Shown: positions 42,615 to 51,615 of the stretch, one piece after another
Position numbering within the stretch: the stretch's first letter is position 1
Layout: each line of letters begins with the position of its first letter
Assembly (NCBI GenBank): GCA_037969035.1
Contig: JBBKWU010000026.1
Coordinates: 101,124 to 165,123, forward strand
Direction of reading: 5' to 3'
Length of the DNA: 64,000 nucleotides
Source: JBBKWU01 sp037969035
Lineage (GTDB): Bacteria; Pseudomonadota; Alphaproteobacteria; Micavibrionales; Micavibrionaceae
Translations under genes and position numbers: made by a program
Notes under the pieces: generated by a model
Told to the model about the DNA's origin: nothing
Databases searched by the model: none
What the model saw: the letters and a program-made list of their open reading frames with translations, nothing else

Positions 42615-43556
42615 ATGAGTAAACTTGATTTTGAAAAACCTGTATTGGAACTCGAAGAAAAGATCGCCGAGCTGCGTAAGGTCAATAATGACGACAGCGT
42701 CAATATCGTCGAAGAGATCCAGCGTATGGAAACCAAAGCCGATCGTTTGCTAAAACAAACCTACGGTAAACTAACACCACAACAAAAAGTGCAAGTGGCC
42801 CGCCACCAAGAGCGCCCTCATTTCAAAGACTACATCGAACACATCATTGAAGACTTCACACCGCTTGCGGGTGATCGTTATTTTGGCGAAGATGCTGCCC
42901 TTATTGGTGGCCTTGGTCGCTTCCGCGGCAGATCATGCGTTATTATGGGCCATGAAAAAGGCAACGATACAGAAAGCCGTATCAAACATAATTTTGGCAT
43001 GGCACGCCCCGAAGGATACCGTAAGGCACAACGCCTTATGAAGATGGCGGATCAATTCCAACTCCCTATTATCTCGCTTGTGGACACAGCAGGTGCTTAC
43101 CCTGGCCTTGGCGCGGAAGAACGCGGTCAAGCCGAGGCCATCGCGAAATCAATCGAGACATGCTTGCGTGTGAAAGTGCCTATTATCTCCGTCATCATCG
43201 GTGAAGGTGGTTCAGGCGGCGCGATTGCTATTGCGACAGCCGATAAAATTTACATGCTGGAGCATTCAATTTATTCCGTGATTTCACCTGAGGGCTGTGC
43301 ATCCATTCTATGGCGCAGCGCAGATTACGCAGGCGACGCCGCCGCAGCACTTAAGCTCACCGCGCAGGATTTATACCAGTTGAAGTTGATTGACGGCATT
43401 ATCACAGAACCGATGGGCGGCGCACATCGCCATAAAGAAACAGCAATCAACAATGTTGCTGATACCATCGAAGCGGGTTTGAAAAAGATGACACCATGGA
43501 GCGCGAACAAACTCATCAGCGCACGCCATGAAAAATTCTTAAAAATGAGTCGTTAA
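42615..43556 (+). CDS. accA: Acetyl-CoA carboxylase carboxyltransferase subunit alpha
   Basis: A 313-residue AccA. With AccD it transfers CO2 from biotin to acetyl-CoA to make malonyl-CoA for fatty acid synthesis. The N-terminal segment LDFEKPVLELEEKIAEL is typical. The core has VDTAGAYPGLGAEERGQAEAIA (about 156-177) and IIGEGGSGGAIAI (about 199-211), the crotonase-like acyl-CoA site. The length matches the family (about 315-320). The ribosome binding site is weak. The gene end overlaps the converging ribbon-helix-helix gene by 4 bases. Confidence 0.96.
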   Translation: MSKLDFEKPVLELEEKIAELRKVNNDDSVNIVEEIQRMETKADRLLKQTYGKLTPQQKVQVARHQERPHFKDYIEHIIEDFTPLAGDRYFGEDAALIGGLGRFRGRSCVIMGHEKGNDTESRIKHNFGMARPEGYRKAQRLMKMADQFQLPIISLVDTAGAYPGLGAEERGQAEAIAKSIETCLRVKVPIISVIIGEGGSGGAIAIATADKIYMLEHSIYSVISPEGCASILWRSADYAGDAAAALKLTAQDLYQLKLIDGIITEPMGGAHRHKETAINNVADTIEAGLKKMTPWSANKLISARHEKFLKMSR

Positions 43557-43984
43557 GCCACTCTGAAAAACGAAGCGGCTTGCTCAATCGCCTCAGCCGA
43601 TTTTTTATCCATCGCAGGAACAGGTAGGGATTCGTTACGATTCCCCTGCCCCGCGCTAATCTCCGCCTTACCTACAAGACGCGCACGTTTGACCATATTC
43701 ATAAAATCACCATGTTGGGCGCGTTTATGCCCGTCTTCGGTCGCAGCAGCTCTGAAGTAAAGCATCAAAAACACACGCACAGCCGCCGTCAGTGATGTAT
43801 TCGGATTCTTGCGCAGCGCCACAATCGAGCAAATATCATGGATTTTGCAGTTTTCACGTTCTGCTATCTCTTTCAAACCACGCCACATTTCTGGTTCAAG
43901 CCGCACAGAAGTGCGTTTTCCCAAAACTGTGATGTTTTTGCTAACCAACGTGCTTTTTATCTGTGTGTTTTGATCTTCGTTCAT
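43553..43984 (-). CDS. Ribbon-helix-helix domain protein (RHH_4 type)
   Basis: A 143-residue protein whose middle part, NITVLGKRTSVRLEPEMW, then a helix (GLKEIAERENCKIHDI) and a second region with LTAAVRVFLMLYFR, matches the alphaproteobacterial RHH_4 ribbon-helix-helix domain (about 17-85). This suggests DNA binding as a dimer. The C-terminal 55 residues are not conserved in any family I can name. The ATG at 43984 has a GGAGA ribosome binding site. No targets can be deduced; the gene stands alone, converging on accA. Confidence 0.8.
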   Translation of the reverse strand: MNEDQNTQIKSTLVSKNITVLGKRTSVRLEPEMWRGLKEIAERENCKIHDICSIVALRKNPNTSLTAAVRVFLMLYFRAAATEDGHKRAQHGDFMNMVKRARLVGKAEISAGQGNRNESLPVPAMDKKSAEAIEQAASFFRVA

Positions 43985-44120
43985 AATATCTTCTCCACAA
44001 CTTAGGTTTAGTAAATATTCAAAATATATACTATAGTATTATCCAATTCGTAGAAAAAGCAAGTGTCTGGTTGTGTGTGACTTAAAAATACAACCCATTG
44101 GTGTATTTTGGTGGGTTTGT

Positions 44121-44381
44121 CTATTTTTTGATTTCTATCGTTAAGGCATGCACACGCTGCTTTATCAAAACATCGAGCGCGTCATAAATCATACGATGGC
44201 ATGTAATGCGGGATTGACCTTCGAAATCGGCAGCCTTGATTACAACCTTGAAATGGCTTTCACCAAGACCGTCATGTCCTGCGTGCCCGATATGATGGTC
44301 ACTTTCGTCGATGACCTCCAATATTTTGGGCTGGAAGCGTTCTTGCAGTATATTTTGCATCTGTTCTACAACTTTTGTCAT
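44121..44381 (-). CDS. BolA family protein
   Basis: An 86-residue BolA-like protein that works with monothiol glutaredoxins in iron-sulfur handling. The conserved segment SHFKVVIKAADFEGQSRITCHRMIYDAL (seen in two parts: HFKVVIKAADF and RITCHRMIYDAL at about 43-69) contains the helix-turn-helix-like core and the invariant histidines. The length is typical of BolA (about 80-105). It is divergent from the J-domain gene, and in many alphaproteobacteria BolA, a DnaJ-like protein and CobS/CobT lie together, as here. Confidence 0.9.
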   Translation of the reverse strand: MTKVVEQMQNILQERFQPKILEVIDESDHHIGHAGHDGLGESHFKVVIKAADFEGQSRITCHRMIYDALDVLIKQRVHALTIEIKK

Positions 44382-44447
44382 GCAAACCCCTTATTTTCCT
44401 ATCAAAACCTTGTTTTCGAGAACAAGACATATCATAATTAGAGGATA

Positions 44448-45062
44448 ATGCCGAAGATAGATTTAAAGCCTAATTCTGCGGAGTATGCAGAGCCAAACAA
44501 ACCGCACAACCACGCGCGTCGCTGTGACATGCCCGGGTGTGGGGCTGATGCGGCGCATAAAGCACCCAAAAGCAGACAGCTTGATGATTACTTTCATTTT
44601 TGTTTTGACCATATAAGCGATTACAACAAGGCGTGGAATTACTTTTCTGGTATGTCACCACGCGAGGTTGAGGATTATATCGTCCGTAGTGCCTTATGGG
44701 ATCGCCCAACATGGAAGTTCAGCAGCTACAAGGAAATGGAAGACAAGCTTCGCGCCAAAGGCCGTGACTGGCGTGATGGTCAGGACGACCAAGCCCGCGA
44801 GGAAAACGAAGCGCGTGGCAAAAACGGCTATCGCTATACTGTGCCGCCCCACTCTCCCGAGTTTGATGCCATGGCACTCATGGGACTTGAGCCACCTCTC
44901 AGCCTTGATAAAATCAAAAAGCGTTATAAGGAGCTTGCGAAAAAGCACCACCCTGATGTCAATCGCAACAATCCGAAGTCCGAAGAGCTTCTCAAACACA
45001 TCAATATGGCTTATACAATATTAAAGATGGCGCATGAAAAATTCGCGATCATTGAAGAGTAA
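44448..45062 (+). CDS. J-domain protein (DnaJ-like molecular chaperone)
   Basis: A 204-residue protein with a C-terminal J domain (about 148-203) that includes the HPD tripeptide in KKHHPDVNRNN, which stimulates the ATPase of DnaK. The N-terminal half has a short cysteine/histidine pattern (RRCDMPGCGADAAHKA and FCFDH) that may bind metal, and lacks the G/F and zinc-finger regions of DnaJ. It is the conserved J-protein between bolA and cobS in alphaproteobacteria. The ribosome binding site GAGGA is only 2-3 nt from the ATG. Confidence 0.87.
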   Translation: MPKIDLKPNSAEYAEPNKPHNHARRCDMPGCGADAAHKAPKSRQLDDYFHFCFDHISDYNKAWNYFSGMSPREVEDYIVRSALWDRPTWKFSSYKEMEDKLRAKGRDWRDGQDDQAREENEARGKNGYRYTVPPHSPEFDAMALMGLEPPLSLDKIKKRYKELAKKHHPDVNRNNPKSEELLKHINMAYTILKMAHEKFAIIEE

Positions 45063-45110
45063 GAGTAATAAAAACCTAAAACCACACGAACCCCAAACAG
45101 GAATTCCAGC

Positions 45111-46127
45111 GTGAGTGATACAAAAGACAAAAGCCAAAGCGGCAGAGTTTCGAATTTAACACATTCTGCAACCAACAGCCCAACCCACACCACAATCCCC
45201 GACACAACATACAGCGCGCGCGAATTGTTTGGTCTGGATACTGATTGGGACATCCCAGGCTTTAGCGAGCCACACGCAAACGTGCCTGAAATCGATACGA
45301 GCTACCAATTCGATCACGACACAACGATGGCTATCCTTGCGGGTTTCACCCATAACCGCCGCGTAATGATCCAAGGCTATCATGGCACAGGCAAGTCCAC
45401 CCATATAGAACAAGTCGCTGCGCGCCTGAATTGGCCGTGCGTACGGATTAACCTCGATAGCCACGTCAGCCGCCTTGATCTCCTCGGCAAAGATATGATT
45501 GCGCTAAAAGACGGCAAACAAATCACCGAGTTCCGCCAAGGCTTGCTTCCTTGGGCATTACAGAACCCTGTAGCGCTTGTATTTGATGAATATGATGCGG
45601 GGCGTCCCGATGTGATGTTCGTCATCCAGCGCGTTTTGGAGGCCGAAGGGCACCTAACCCTGCTTGACCAAAACACAGTCATCCGTCCGCACCCTGCTTT
45701 TAGGTTATTCTCAACCGCCAACACGATTGGCTTGGGCGATATGACGGGTCTTTATCATGGCTCGCAACAGATTAACCAAGCACAGCTTGACCGTTGGAAC
45801 ATTCTCGTGACGCTGAACTACCTGCCCGCCAATGACGAGGCCGCGATCATGGTTGCGAAATACCCTGATATGGACAACACCGAGGGCAAAGAAGAAATTT
45901 CCGACATGGTGAAAATGGCGAACTTAACGCGCCAAGGCTTTATCAATGGTGATATTTCAACGTTGATGTCCCCGCGTACGGTTCTAAGCTGGATTGAGAA
46001 CTCACGCATCTTCAAAGACCGTGAGCTCGCCTTCCGCCTAAGCTTTATGAACAAATGCGACGAAACCGAACGCCCGACGATTGCCGAGTACTACCAGCGG
46101 TGTTTCGGCGAAGACGTTAAGGTTTAG
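45111..46127 (+). CDS. cobS: Cobaltochelatase subunit CobS
   Basis: A 338-residue AAA+ ATPase of the aerobic cobaltochelatase, which with CobT and CobN inserts Co2+ into hydrogenobyrinic acid a,c-diamide. Walker A GYHGTGKST is at 89-97 and the Walker B-type LVFDEYDAGRPDVMF at about 155-169; the sensor region RLFSTANTIGLGD follows near 200. The length matches the family (about 330). The start is a GTG at 45111 with CAGGAA at 45098-45103. CobT follows. CobN is not in the window, and this CobS/CobT pair occurs in alphaproteobacteria without other cobalamin genes. Confidence 0.92.
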   Translation: MSDTKDKSQSGRVSNLTHSATNSPTHTTIPDTTYSARELFGLDTDWDIPGFSEPHANVPEIDTSYQFDHDTTMAILAGFTHNRRVMIQGYHGTGKSTHIEQVAARLNWPCVRINLDSHVSRLDLLGKDMIALKDGKQITEFRQGLLPWALQNPVALVFDEYDAGRPDVMFVIQRVLEAEGHLTLLDQNTVIRPHPAFRLFSTANTIGLGDMTGLYHGSQQINQAQLDRWNILVTLNYLPANDEAAIMVAKYPDMDNTEGKEEISDMVKMANLTRQGFINGDISTLMSPRTVLSWIENSRIFKDRELAFRLSFMNKCDETERPTIAEYYQRCFGEDVKV

Positions 46128-46497
46128 GGCTAGAAGAGCTTTCTTCTTTTGGTTTATATGGCTCAGATTCTATTATCCACATACCTCTGCGGCAAGATGA
46201 TTCAGGCATCATTGCATTTGTACGTTTTTCAGCGTCTGGCGCGACGGCGTAGAACTTCCTGCTCAATGCTAACAAGAACTGGCTTACTTCTTCACAAACA
46301 TCTTCTTCTGTTAATTTATCGCGTTGAACATGGTCAACAGTTGCATCATATAACGTCACAGTAACATCATTGCCTATATCAGGATCATCGGAAACCATAT
46401 ATTCAACGCCCTTTCCAATCCCATATCCTGCCGCCGCAATCGCAAACACGCCAACAATCACAAAAGATCCCAAACCATCAAAATTAATCGGCCCCAT
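46117..46497 (-). CDS. Small membrane protein of unknown function
   Basis: A 126-residue protein on the strand opposite cobS and cobT. It has one hydrophobic segment (about 11-30, FVIVGVFAIAAAGYGIG) near the N-terminus, then a soluble domain with two cysteines and a charged, serine-rich tail. The ATG at 46497 has AGGG 8 nt upstream. Its end overlaps the 3' end of cobS by 11 bases. No family is recognised. It lies between cobS and cobT on the opposite strand, and no other gene explains this 480-bp stretch. Confidence 0.6.
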   Translation of the reverse strand: MGPINFDGLGSFVIVGVFAIAAAGYGIGKGVEYMVSDDPDIGNDVTVTLYDATVDHVQRDKLTEEDVCEEVSQFLLALSRKFYAVAPDAEKRTNAMMPESSCRRGMWIIESEPYKPKEESSSSPKP

Positions 46498-46606
46498 ATC
46501 AATATCCCTATAAAATAAATTGAACCTTTTTATACATAACTTACATCACAGGAGCAAATATTTTTTCGACCTTCCTAAAAAATGCGCAATATGGTCTAAA
46601 TAAACC

Positions 46607-48463
46607 ATGATCGATGACACCGAAAAGCAGCGCGAGAAATTCAAGAACGCGACAATATCTACTGTCCGCGCAATCGCGCAGGATAAAGAGCTTGAGGTGT
46701 CTTTTTCCCCGACCGAAAAATCGGGCAGCCAGAACTTACGCAACAAGCATAAATCGCGCCTGCCTCTACCCGATCACGAAATTTCCGACATTTCCAAAGC
46801 GCTCGTACGGGGCGAAGCCGATGCCAAGGCATTGCATATGCGGCACCATAACCCGACGCTGCACCTAAAAAACACCCCGCTTGATCTCACGGCGCAAACA
46901 GCATTCGACGCAATGGAGCAAGCGCGTTACGAAGCGCTCGGTGCAAGCAAAATGAAAGGCGTGGCGCGCAACCTGCAAGCAACGCTCGCACAAAAATGTG
47001 CGGATCTTAATATCGGTAATATTGATAGCCGCGAAGATGTGAATTTGGCCGATGCGCTGCATCTTATGACCCGCATTGCGCTAACGGGGGAAACGCCACC
47101 GCCTGAAAGTGCAAAGCTCATACAGCTTTGGCAGCCATGGTTGGAAGAACATCTAGGCAAAGACGGCCTATCTGCGCTGTCCCCATTGTTAAAGAACCAA
47201 AACGAATTTGCCGCCAAGGCGCGTCAACTTATTGCCGATCTGGATATGGATGTTGGCCAAACCAGCGAACCAACCGAAACCGATGATAACGACCAGGACG
47301 GTGACACAGACACCGACGAACCCAAAGACACCGACAAAGATGACAACACCGAACAAGATTCGGGCGCACAAGACATTGACGACAACACCGACGACGACGA
47401 TCAAGACGACAGCGACCAAGACATGGAAGGCGAGTCAGATGAGATGGATAATTCATCCGACGAAGCCGAAGGGCAAGCAGAAGCCGAATCCATGCCAAAA
47501 ATGCGCCGTAGCAATGATTACGTTCCCGATGCCGACAGCCGTTACACCATCTACACCACGCAATATGACGAGGTTGTAAAAGCCGAAGACTTGGCCGAGC
47601 CGCATGAGCTAGAACGCCTGCGTAAAATGCTCGATCAACAATTAAGTCATCTGCAAGGCGTCATTACAAAGCTCGCCAACCGCCTGCAACGCAAGCTCAT
47701 GGCAAAGCAGCAGCGGAGCTGGCAATTTGATTTGGAAGAAGGCGCATTGGATGCAAGCCGCCTCGCCCGTATTGTGGCAAACCCGTCTGTGCCGCTAGCG
47801 TACAAGCAAGAAACCGAAACCGATTTCCGCGATACGGTTGTGGCGCTTTTGATTGATAACTCAGGTTCAATGCGTGGTCGCCCGATTGCGATTGCGGCGA
47901 TGTGTACCGATATTTTGGCGCGAACGTTGGAGCGCTGCGGCGTGTCGGTGGAAATTCTCGGCTTCACCACCCGCGCGTGGAAAGGCGGAAAATCCCGCGA
48001 GCTATGGATTGAAAACCAGCGACCACCCTACCCCGGCAGGCTCAATGATTTACGCCATATCGTTTATAAGGCGGCTGATGCGCCGTTACGCCGTGCGCGC
48101 AAAAACCTTGGGTTGATGCTCAAAGAAGGAATCTTGAAGGAAAACATCGATGGCGAAGCTCTCGTTTGGGCCTATAACCGCCTTGTCCGTCGTCCTGAGC
48201 AACGCAAAATTTTGATGGTGATCTCAGACGGTGCACCCGTGGATGATTCCACATTATCCGTTAACCCCTCCAACGTTTTGGAACATGATCTGCGCCAAGT
48301 GATTAACTGGATTGAATCACGCTCCGTGGTTGAGCTTGCCGCGATTGGTATCGGGCATGATGTCACGCGATATTATGATCGTGCTATGACCATTGCCGAT
48401 GCGGATGAACTGGCCGAAGCCTTGACCAGTAATTTGGAAGAGCTCTTCGCGCTCGACAAATAA
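46607..48463 (+). CDS. cobT: Cobaltochelatase subunit CobT
   Basis: A 618-residue CobT. An N-terminal helical domain (about 1-220) is followed by a very acidic stretch (about 220-290, long runs of D and E) and a C-terminal von Willebrand A domain with the metal site DNSGS at 417-421. The segment EGALDASRLARIVANP just before it is typical of CobT. It partners CobS in the chelatase motor. The length is near the family average (about 600-635). No clear Shine-Dalgarno precedes the ATG. The gene is separated from cobS by an oppositely oriented small gene. Confidence 0.93.
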   Translation: MIDDTEKQREKFKNATISTVRAIAQDKELEVSFSPTEKSGSQNLRNKHKSRLPLPDHEISDISKALVRGEADAKALHMRHHNPTLHLKNTPLDLTAQTAFDAMEQARYEALGASKMKGVARNLQATLAQKCADLNIGNIDSREDVNLADALHLMTRIALTGETPPPESAKLIQLWQPWLEEHLGKDGLSALSPLLKNQNEFAAKARQLIADLDMDVGQTSEPTETDDNDQDGDTDTDEPKDTDKDDNTEQDSGAQDIDDNTDDDDQDDSDQDMEGESDEMDNSSDEAEGQAEAESMPKMRRSNDYVPDADSRYTIYTTQYDEVVKAEDLAEPHELERLRKMLDQQLSHLQGVITKLANRLQRKLMAKQQRSWQFDLEEGALDASRLARIVANPSVPLAYKQETETDFRDTVVALLIDNSGSMRGRPIAIAAMCTDILARTLERCGVSVEILGFTTRAWKGGKSRELWIENQRPPYPGRLNDLRHIVYKAADAPLRRARKNLGLMLKEGILKENIDGEALVWAYNRLVRRPEQRKILMVISDGAPVDDSTLSVNPSNVLEHDLRQVINWIESRSVVELAAIGIGHDVTRYYDRAMTIADADELAEALTSNLEELFALDK

Positions 48464-48591
48464 TTCTCCACGAATACCCTCCGCAAAAAAACGAAAGAAT
48501 CTTGCCCGTTTCAAGCGGCAAAAACTTTGACTTTGCTGCACTGCACATGTTAGCCTGAGCATAATAAAAGCGGTAAACGCAGAGGTGTGAA

Positions 48592-48843
48592 ATGGCAAAT
48601 TCAAGCAAACAGGACAGACTCCGTCTTGTCTTTATGGAACGCGACAAAGGTGGCGTTTTAGCCATTGCCGATGAACAGTTTCAATATCTAGGTGGCACAG
48701 CAGGTTTTGAAGCCATGGAAGAACATCTGGGCGATGGTGATTTTGTGAAATTGGAATGTGATGACGGCCGCGAATGTTATTTGCGCGAAGGCGTTGAACC
48801 GCCAACTTACATCCGCCCCCATATCAAAGCACCGCAAATCTGA
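48592..48843 (+). CDS. Hypothetical protein (83 aa)
   Basis: An 83-residue acidic protein of unknown family, with ATG at 48592 preceded by AGAGG at 48581-48585 (6-nt spacing). The central part, VLAIADEQFQYLGGTAGF and EEHLGDGDFVKLECDDGREC, looks like a compact beta-rich fold with two cysteines. There is no signal peptide or membrane helix. It lies between cobT and hisS on the same strand. The good ribosome binding site and codon use support that it is real. Confidence 0.65.
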   Translation: MANSSKQDRLRLVFMERDKGGVLAIADEQFQYLGGTAGFEAMEEHLGDGDFVKLECDDGRECYLREGVEPPTYIRPHIKAPQI

Positions 48844-48912
48844 TTCTCCCCTGTACAAAAAAGCGCAGACCCCCTATTCTTTCCGCATTAAATCCCTTAT
48901 GAGATAAGAACA

Positions 48913-50331
48913 ATGAGCGAAAAGAAATCAGTATATAAACCCAAAAGCATTAGCGGCTACCCCGAGTGGTTGCCCGAAGCCCGTTATGTCGAGCAACAAT
49001 GGTTCGACCATATCCGCCGCGTGTTTGAGTCTTACGGCTTTTGCAACATCGAGACCCCGTCTGTTGAAGAACTCGACGTCATCACCGCCAAAGGTGAAGT
49101 CGATAAAGAAATTTATGTGCTGGAACGCCTGCACCAAGAAGATGGTGAGAAAAAAGAATCACGCCTTGCGCTGCACTTTGACCAAACAGTACCCCTCGCC
49201 CGTTATGTGGCGCAGCACTTTGGTGATTTGGTGTTCCCGTTTAAACGCTATCAAATGCAACGCGTCTGGCGTGGTGAGCGCCCACAAAAAGGCCGCTTCC
49301 GTGAGTTTTATCAATGCGATATTGATGTCATCGGCGTGGACCAGCTCGGCCTGCACTTCGATGCCGAAATGCCCGCGATTATTTATGAAGTGCTTTCAGG
49401 TTTGCAGGGGATGGAGAATGAGAAGTTTCAGCTAAGGATTAGTAATCGGAAGATATTGATTGGCGTAATGGAAGCCTTGGAAATAGAAAACCCAGAAGAA
49501 ACGCTACGTAGCCTTGATAAAATGGCAAAAATAACTCCCGACGGAGTAAGGGCAGAGTTAACAGGACTTGGATTAAATCAAAACACAATCACGTCACTCC
49601 TAACATTCGCCGACCAAAAATTTGAAGGTGTGGGCGCTGGCCTAGATCTACATAACCACATTACAAGTTTTAACTTTAAAAATGATCTTATGCTTGAAGG
49701 CGCTGAAGAATTGCATTTCGTCATGGATCAACTTTCTCACATTCCAGATGCGGTTGCTGACCTCTCCATCGTACGAGGTCTCGATTACTACACAGGTACC
49801 GTTTATGAAACGACGTTTGTTGGTAATGAAGGGTATGGCTCGATCTGCTCTGGTGGGCGTTATGATGATTTGGCGAGTAGTTACATTAATAAGAAGCTCC
49901 CAGGTGTTGGGATATCCATCGGCTTTTCACGCTTGTTCGCTTATATGTTGGAGCAAGGAAAGCTGCCACTAACCCGCAAATCCCCTGCTGACATTTTGAT
50001 GGCATTACCACCTGTGCGTTCAGATGAAAGCCTAAATGACATTAAAAACAAAGAAAATGAGATCCGAAAACGTGCGCAAGAAACCGCGCAGATATTGAGG
50101 AAGAATAATTATAAAGTGGAAATGTTTCACATGCCTCAGAAAATCGGCAAGCAAATCGCCTATGCCGAGAAAAAAGGCATTCCGTATGTCTGGTTCCCGC
50201 CCTTTGATGAGGACGGCAAGCACGAGGTCAAGAACATGGCCGCGCAAACACAAACAGAAACAACGCCTGAAAACTGGAAGCCTAAAACACAGCCCGAAAC
50301 ACAAAAAGGACAAATCAATGATGCGGCTTAA
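48913..50331 (+). CDS. hisS: Histidine-tRNA ligase
   Basis: A 472-residue class II aminoacyl-tRNA synthetase that charges tRNA-His. Class II motif 1 lies in the first 60 residues, motif 2 around FKRYQMQRVWRGERPQKGRF (about 113-132), and the histidine-specific motif RGLDYYTGTVYET is near 289-301. The anticodon-binding domain begins near 355 and the last 30 residues are a threonine/proline-rich tail. Codons change visibly inside the gene: from about 49410 AGG, CGG, CTA and ATA codons appear that are rare in the first part. Its end overlaps the next gene by 14 bases. Confidence 0.94.
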   Translation: MSEKKSVYKPKSISGYPEWLPEARYVEQQWFDHIRRVFESYGFCNIETPSVEELDVITAKGEVDKEIYVLERLHQEDGEKKESRLALHFDQTVPLARYVAQHFGDLVFPFKRYQMQRVWRGERPQKGRFREFYQCDIDVIGVDQLGLHFDAEMPAIIYEVLSGLQGMENEKFQLRISNRKILIGVMEALEIENPEETLRSLDKMAKITPDGVRAELTGLGLNQNTITSLLTFADQKFEGVGAGLDLHNHITSFNFKNDLMLEGAEELHFVMDQLSHIPDAVADLSIVRGLDYYTGTVYETTFVGNEGYGSICSGGRYDDLASSYINKKLPGVGISIGFSRLFAYMLEQGKLPLTRKSPADILMALPPVRSDESLNDIKNKENEIRKRAQETAQILRKNNYKVEMFHMPQKIGKQIAYAEKKGIPYVWFPPFDEDGKHEVKNMAAQTQTETTPENWKPKTQPETQKGQINDAA

Positions 50332-50968
50332 ACATTTAGCACTGCTCTTTACCGTCATGCTTATTGCCGCACCTGCTGCGATGGCTGATGAATTTGTCTA
50401 TGCGCCTGATAACTGTGAATTCCAAATCACCTTCCCGAGCGAACCCCACAAAGCACAGCGTTGCGATTCGGAAGACCCAACAAACTGCCACGAAGTTACC
50501 AACTTCACCAACGTGTTTGGTTTGGATGCCACCGTGGATATCCGAGTCACATGCAACAAAGCCGAAGATAAAATGTATGAGCGCTATAGCGGCGACGTCA
50601 TGAAGACAACGCTCGAAGCCATAGTCGGTAAAAACAAACTCGGTGATTTCGAAAGCCATTACCAAGAAACAGAACACGCCAAACAAGCCGTGTTGATCGG
50701 TTCTGGACTATCAGGCAACAGCAACAAAATCTATATGGCACAGCTTTGGATTGGCAAAACATCTGTCTTTACGCTTGAGGCTGAATTAATCGGTGGCCCG
50801 CTTGAAGAAGCCGATGCCATGTTCGCCGAGATTCTACGCAGCGCGACATTAAAAGAAGTCAAAGCGGAGGCTGCTGAAGAGGTCGAATCTTCTGACGATG
50901 CTGATAAAGAAAACAAAGAAGAAGACGACAAAAAAGCTGATGCAAATAAAGACGCGCCAGCAAAATAG
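50318..50968 (+). CDS. Secreted protein of unknown function
   Basis: A 216-residue protein with a signal peptide (MMRLKHLALLFTVMLIAAPAAMA), so likely periplasmic. The mature part has three cysteines and a mixed alpha/beta pattern; the tail from about 180 is extremely charged (runs of E, D and K). No family is recognised. The ATG at 50318 has AAAGGA 7 nt upstream and lies inside the 3' end of hisS (14-base overlap), so the two are probably coupled. It ends one base before the converging sufE. Confidence 0.72.
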   Translation: MMRLKHLALLFTVMLIAAPAAMADEFVYAPDNCEFQITFPSEPHKAQRCDSEDPTNCHEVTNFTNVFGLDATVDIRVTCNKAEDKMYERYSGDVMKTTLEAIVGKNKLGDFESHYQETEHAKQAVLIGSGLSGNSNKIYMAQLWIGKTSVFTLEAELIGGPLEEADAMFAEILRSATLKEVKAEAAEEVESSDDADKENKEEDDKKADANKDAPAK

Positions 50969-50969
50969 C

Positions 50970-51392
50970 CTAGGCGTTACATTCGCTGCGTTGGGCATAT
51001 TGCTTGATTTTTTCAACCATCGCGAAGAAACCATTACGGCGGTTCGGGCTTAGATGCTGATGCAACCCTAGCCCTTCAAAAACCTTATTAATATCGATGG
51101 CGACGATATGATCGGTGCTTTGATCCTGATACGCGCTCATTAATAAGTAAATCAGCCCGCGCACAATTTGCGCGTCACTATCCGCCCAAAAATGAAGTTT
51201 AGCATCATCATCAACCTTAGCCACAAGCCAAACACGCGAAGTACAGCCCGGCACTAACGCAGTGTCGGTCTTTAGGTTTTCATCCATGATCGGCAAACGC
51301 TTGCCCAGATCAATCAGAAAACGATAGCGATCATCCCAGTTATCAAACAGGGCAAAACTACTATCTAACTCATCAAGTGTTCTTTGCTTCAT
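50970..51392 (-). CDS. sufE: SufE family cysteine desulfuration protein
   Basis: A 140-residue SufE that accepts sulfur from the cysteine desulfurase SufS and passes it to the Fe-S scaffold. The acceptor cysteine is in DTALVPGCTSRVWL (about 43-56). The segments LFDNWDDRYRFLIDLGK and LSPNRRNGF also match. The ATG at 51392 is preferred since it gives the family length of about 140; a longer in-frame reading upstream lacks support. It is divergent from clpX. Confidence 0.9.
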   Translation of the reverse strand: MKQRTLDELDSSFALFDNWDDRYRFLIDLGKRLPIMDENLKTDTALVPGCTSRVWLVAKVDDDAKLHFWADSDAQIVRGLIYLLMSAYQDQSTDHIVAIDINKVFEGLGLHQHLSPNRRNGFFAMVEKIKQYAQRSECNA

Positions 51393-51615
51393 ACTATAAA
51401 GATACATCGATTTGTTGTTTCCGCGCAATAACGCTTTATTATCAAAGAGCTTTCTACGGTAAAATTTATTGTCAAAAGATGCTTTTCCAATGCAAAAGCT
51501 TGCAAAGACTGAGGAAAAACATATTTTCATTGATATAGCTCTTGCCGCGACGATATCTAGCACGTTAAAGTAAGGTATGTGATTCAAACGTTATTAAAGA
51601 GGCAGAACGCACAAT

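Noticed and set aside
50162..50317. Upstream extension of the secreted protein gene at 50318
   Set aside because: It lies inside hisS in another frame; the ATG at 50318 has a ribosome binding site and starts the signal peptide.
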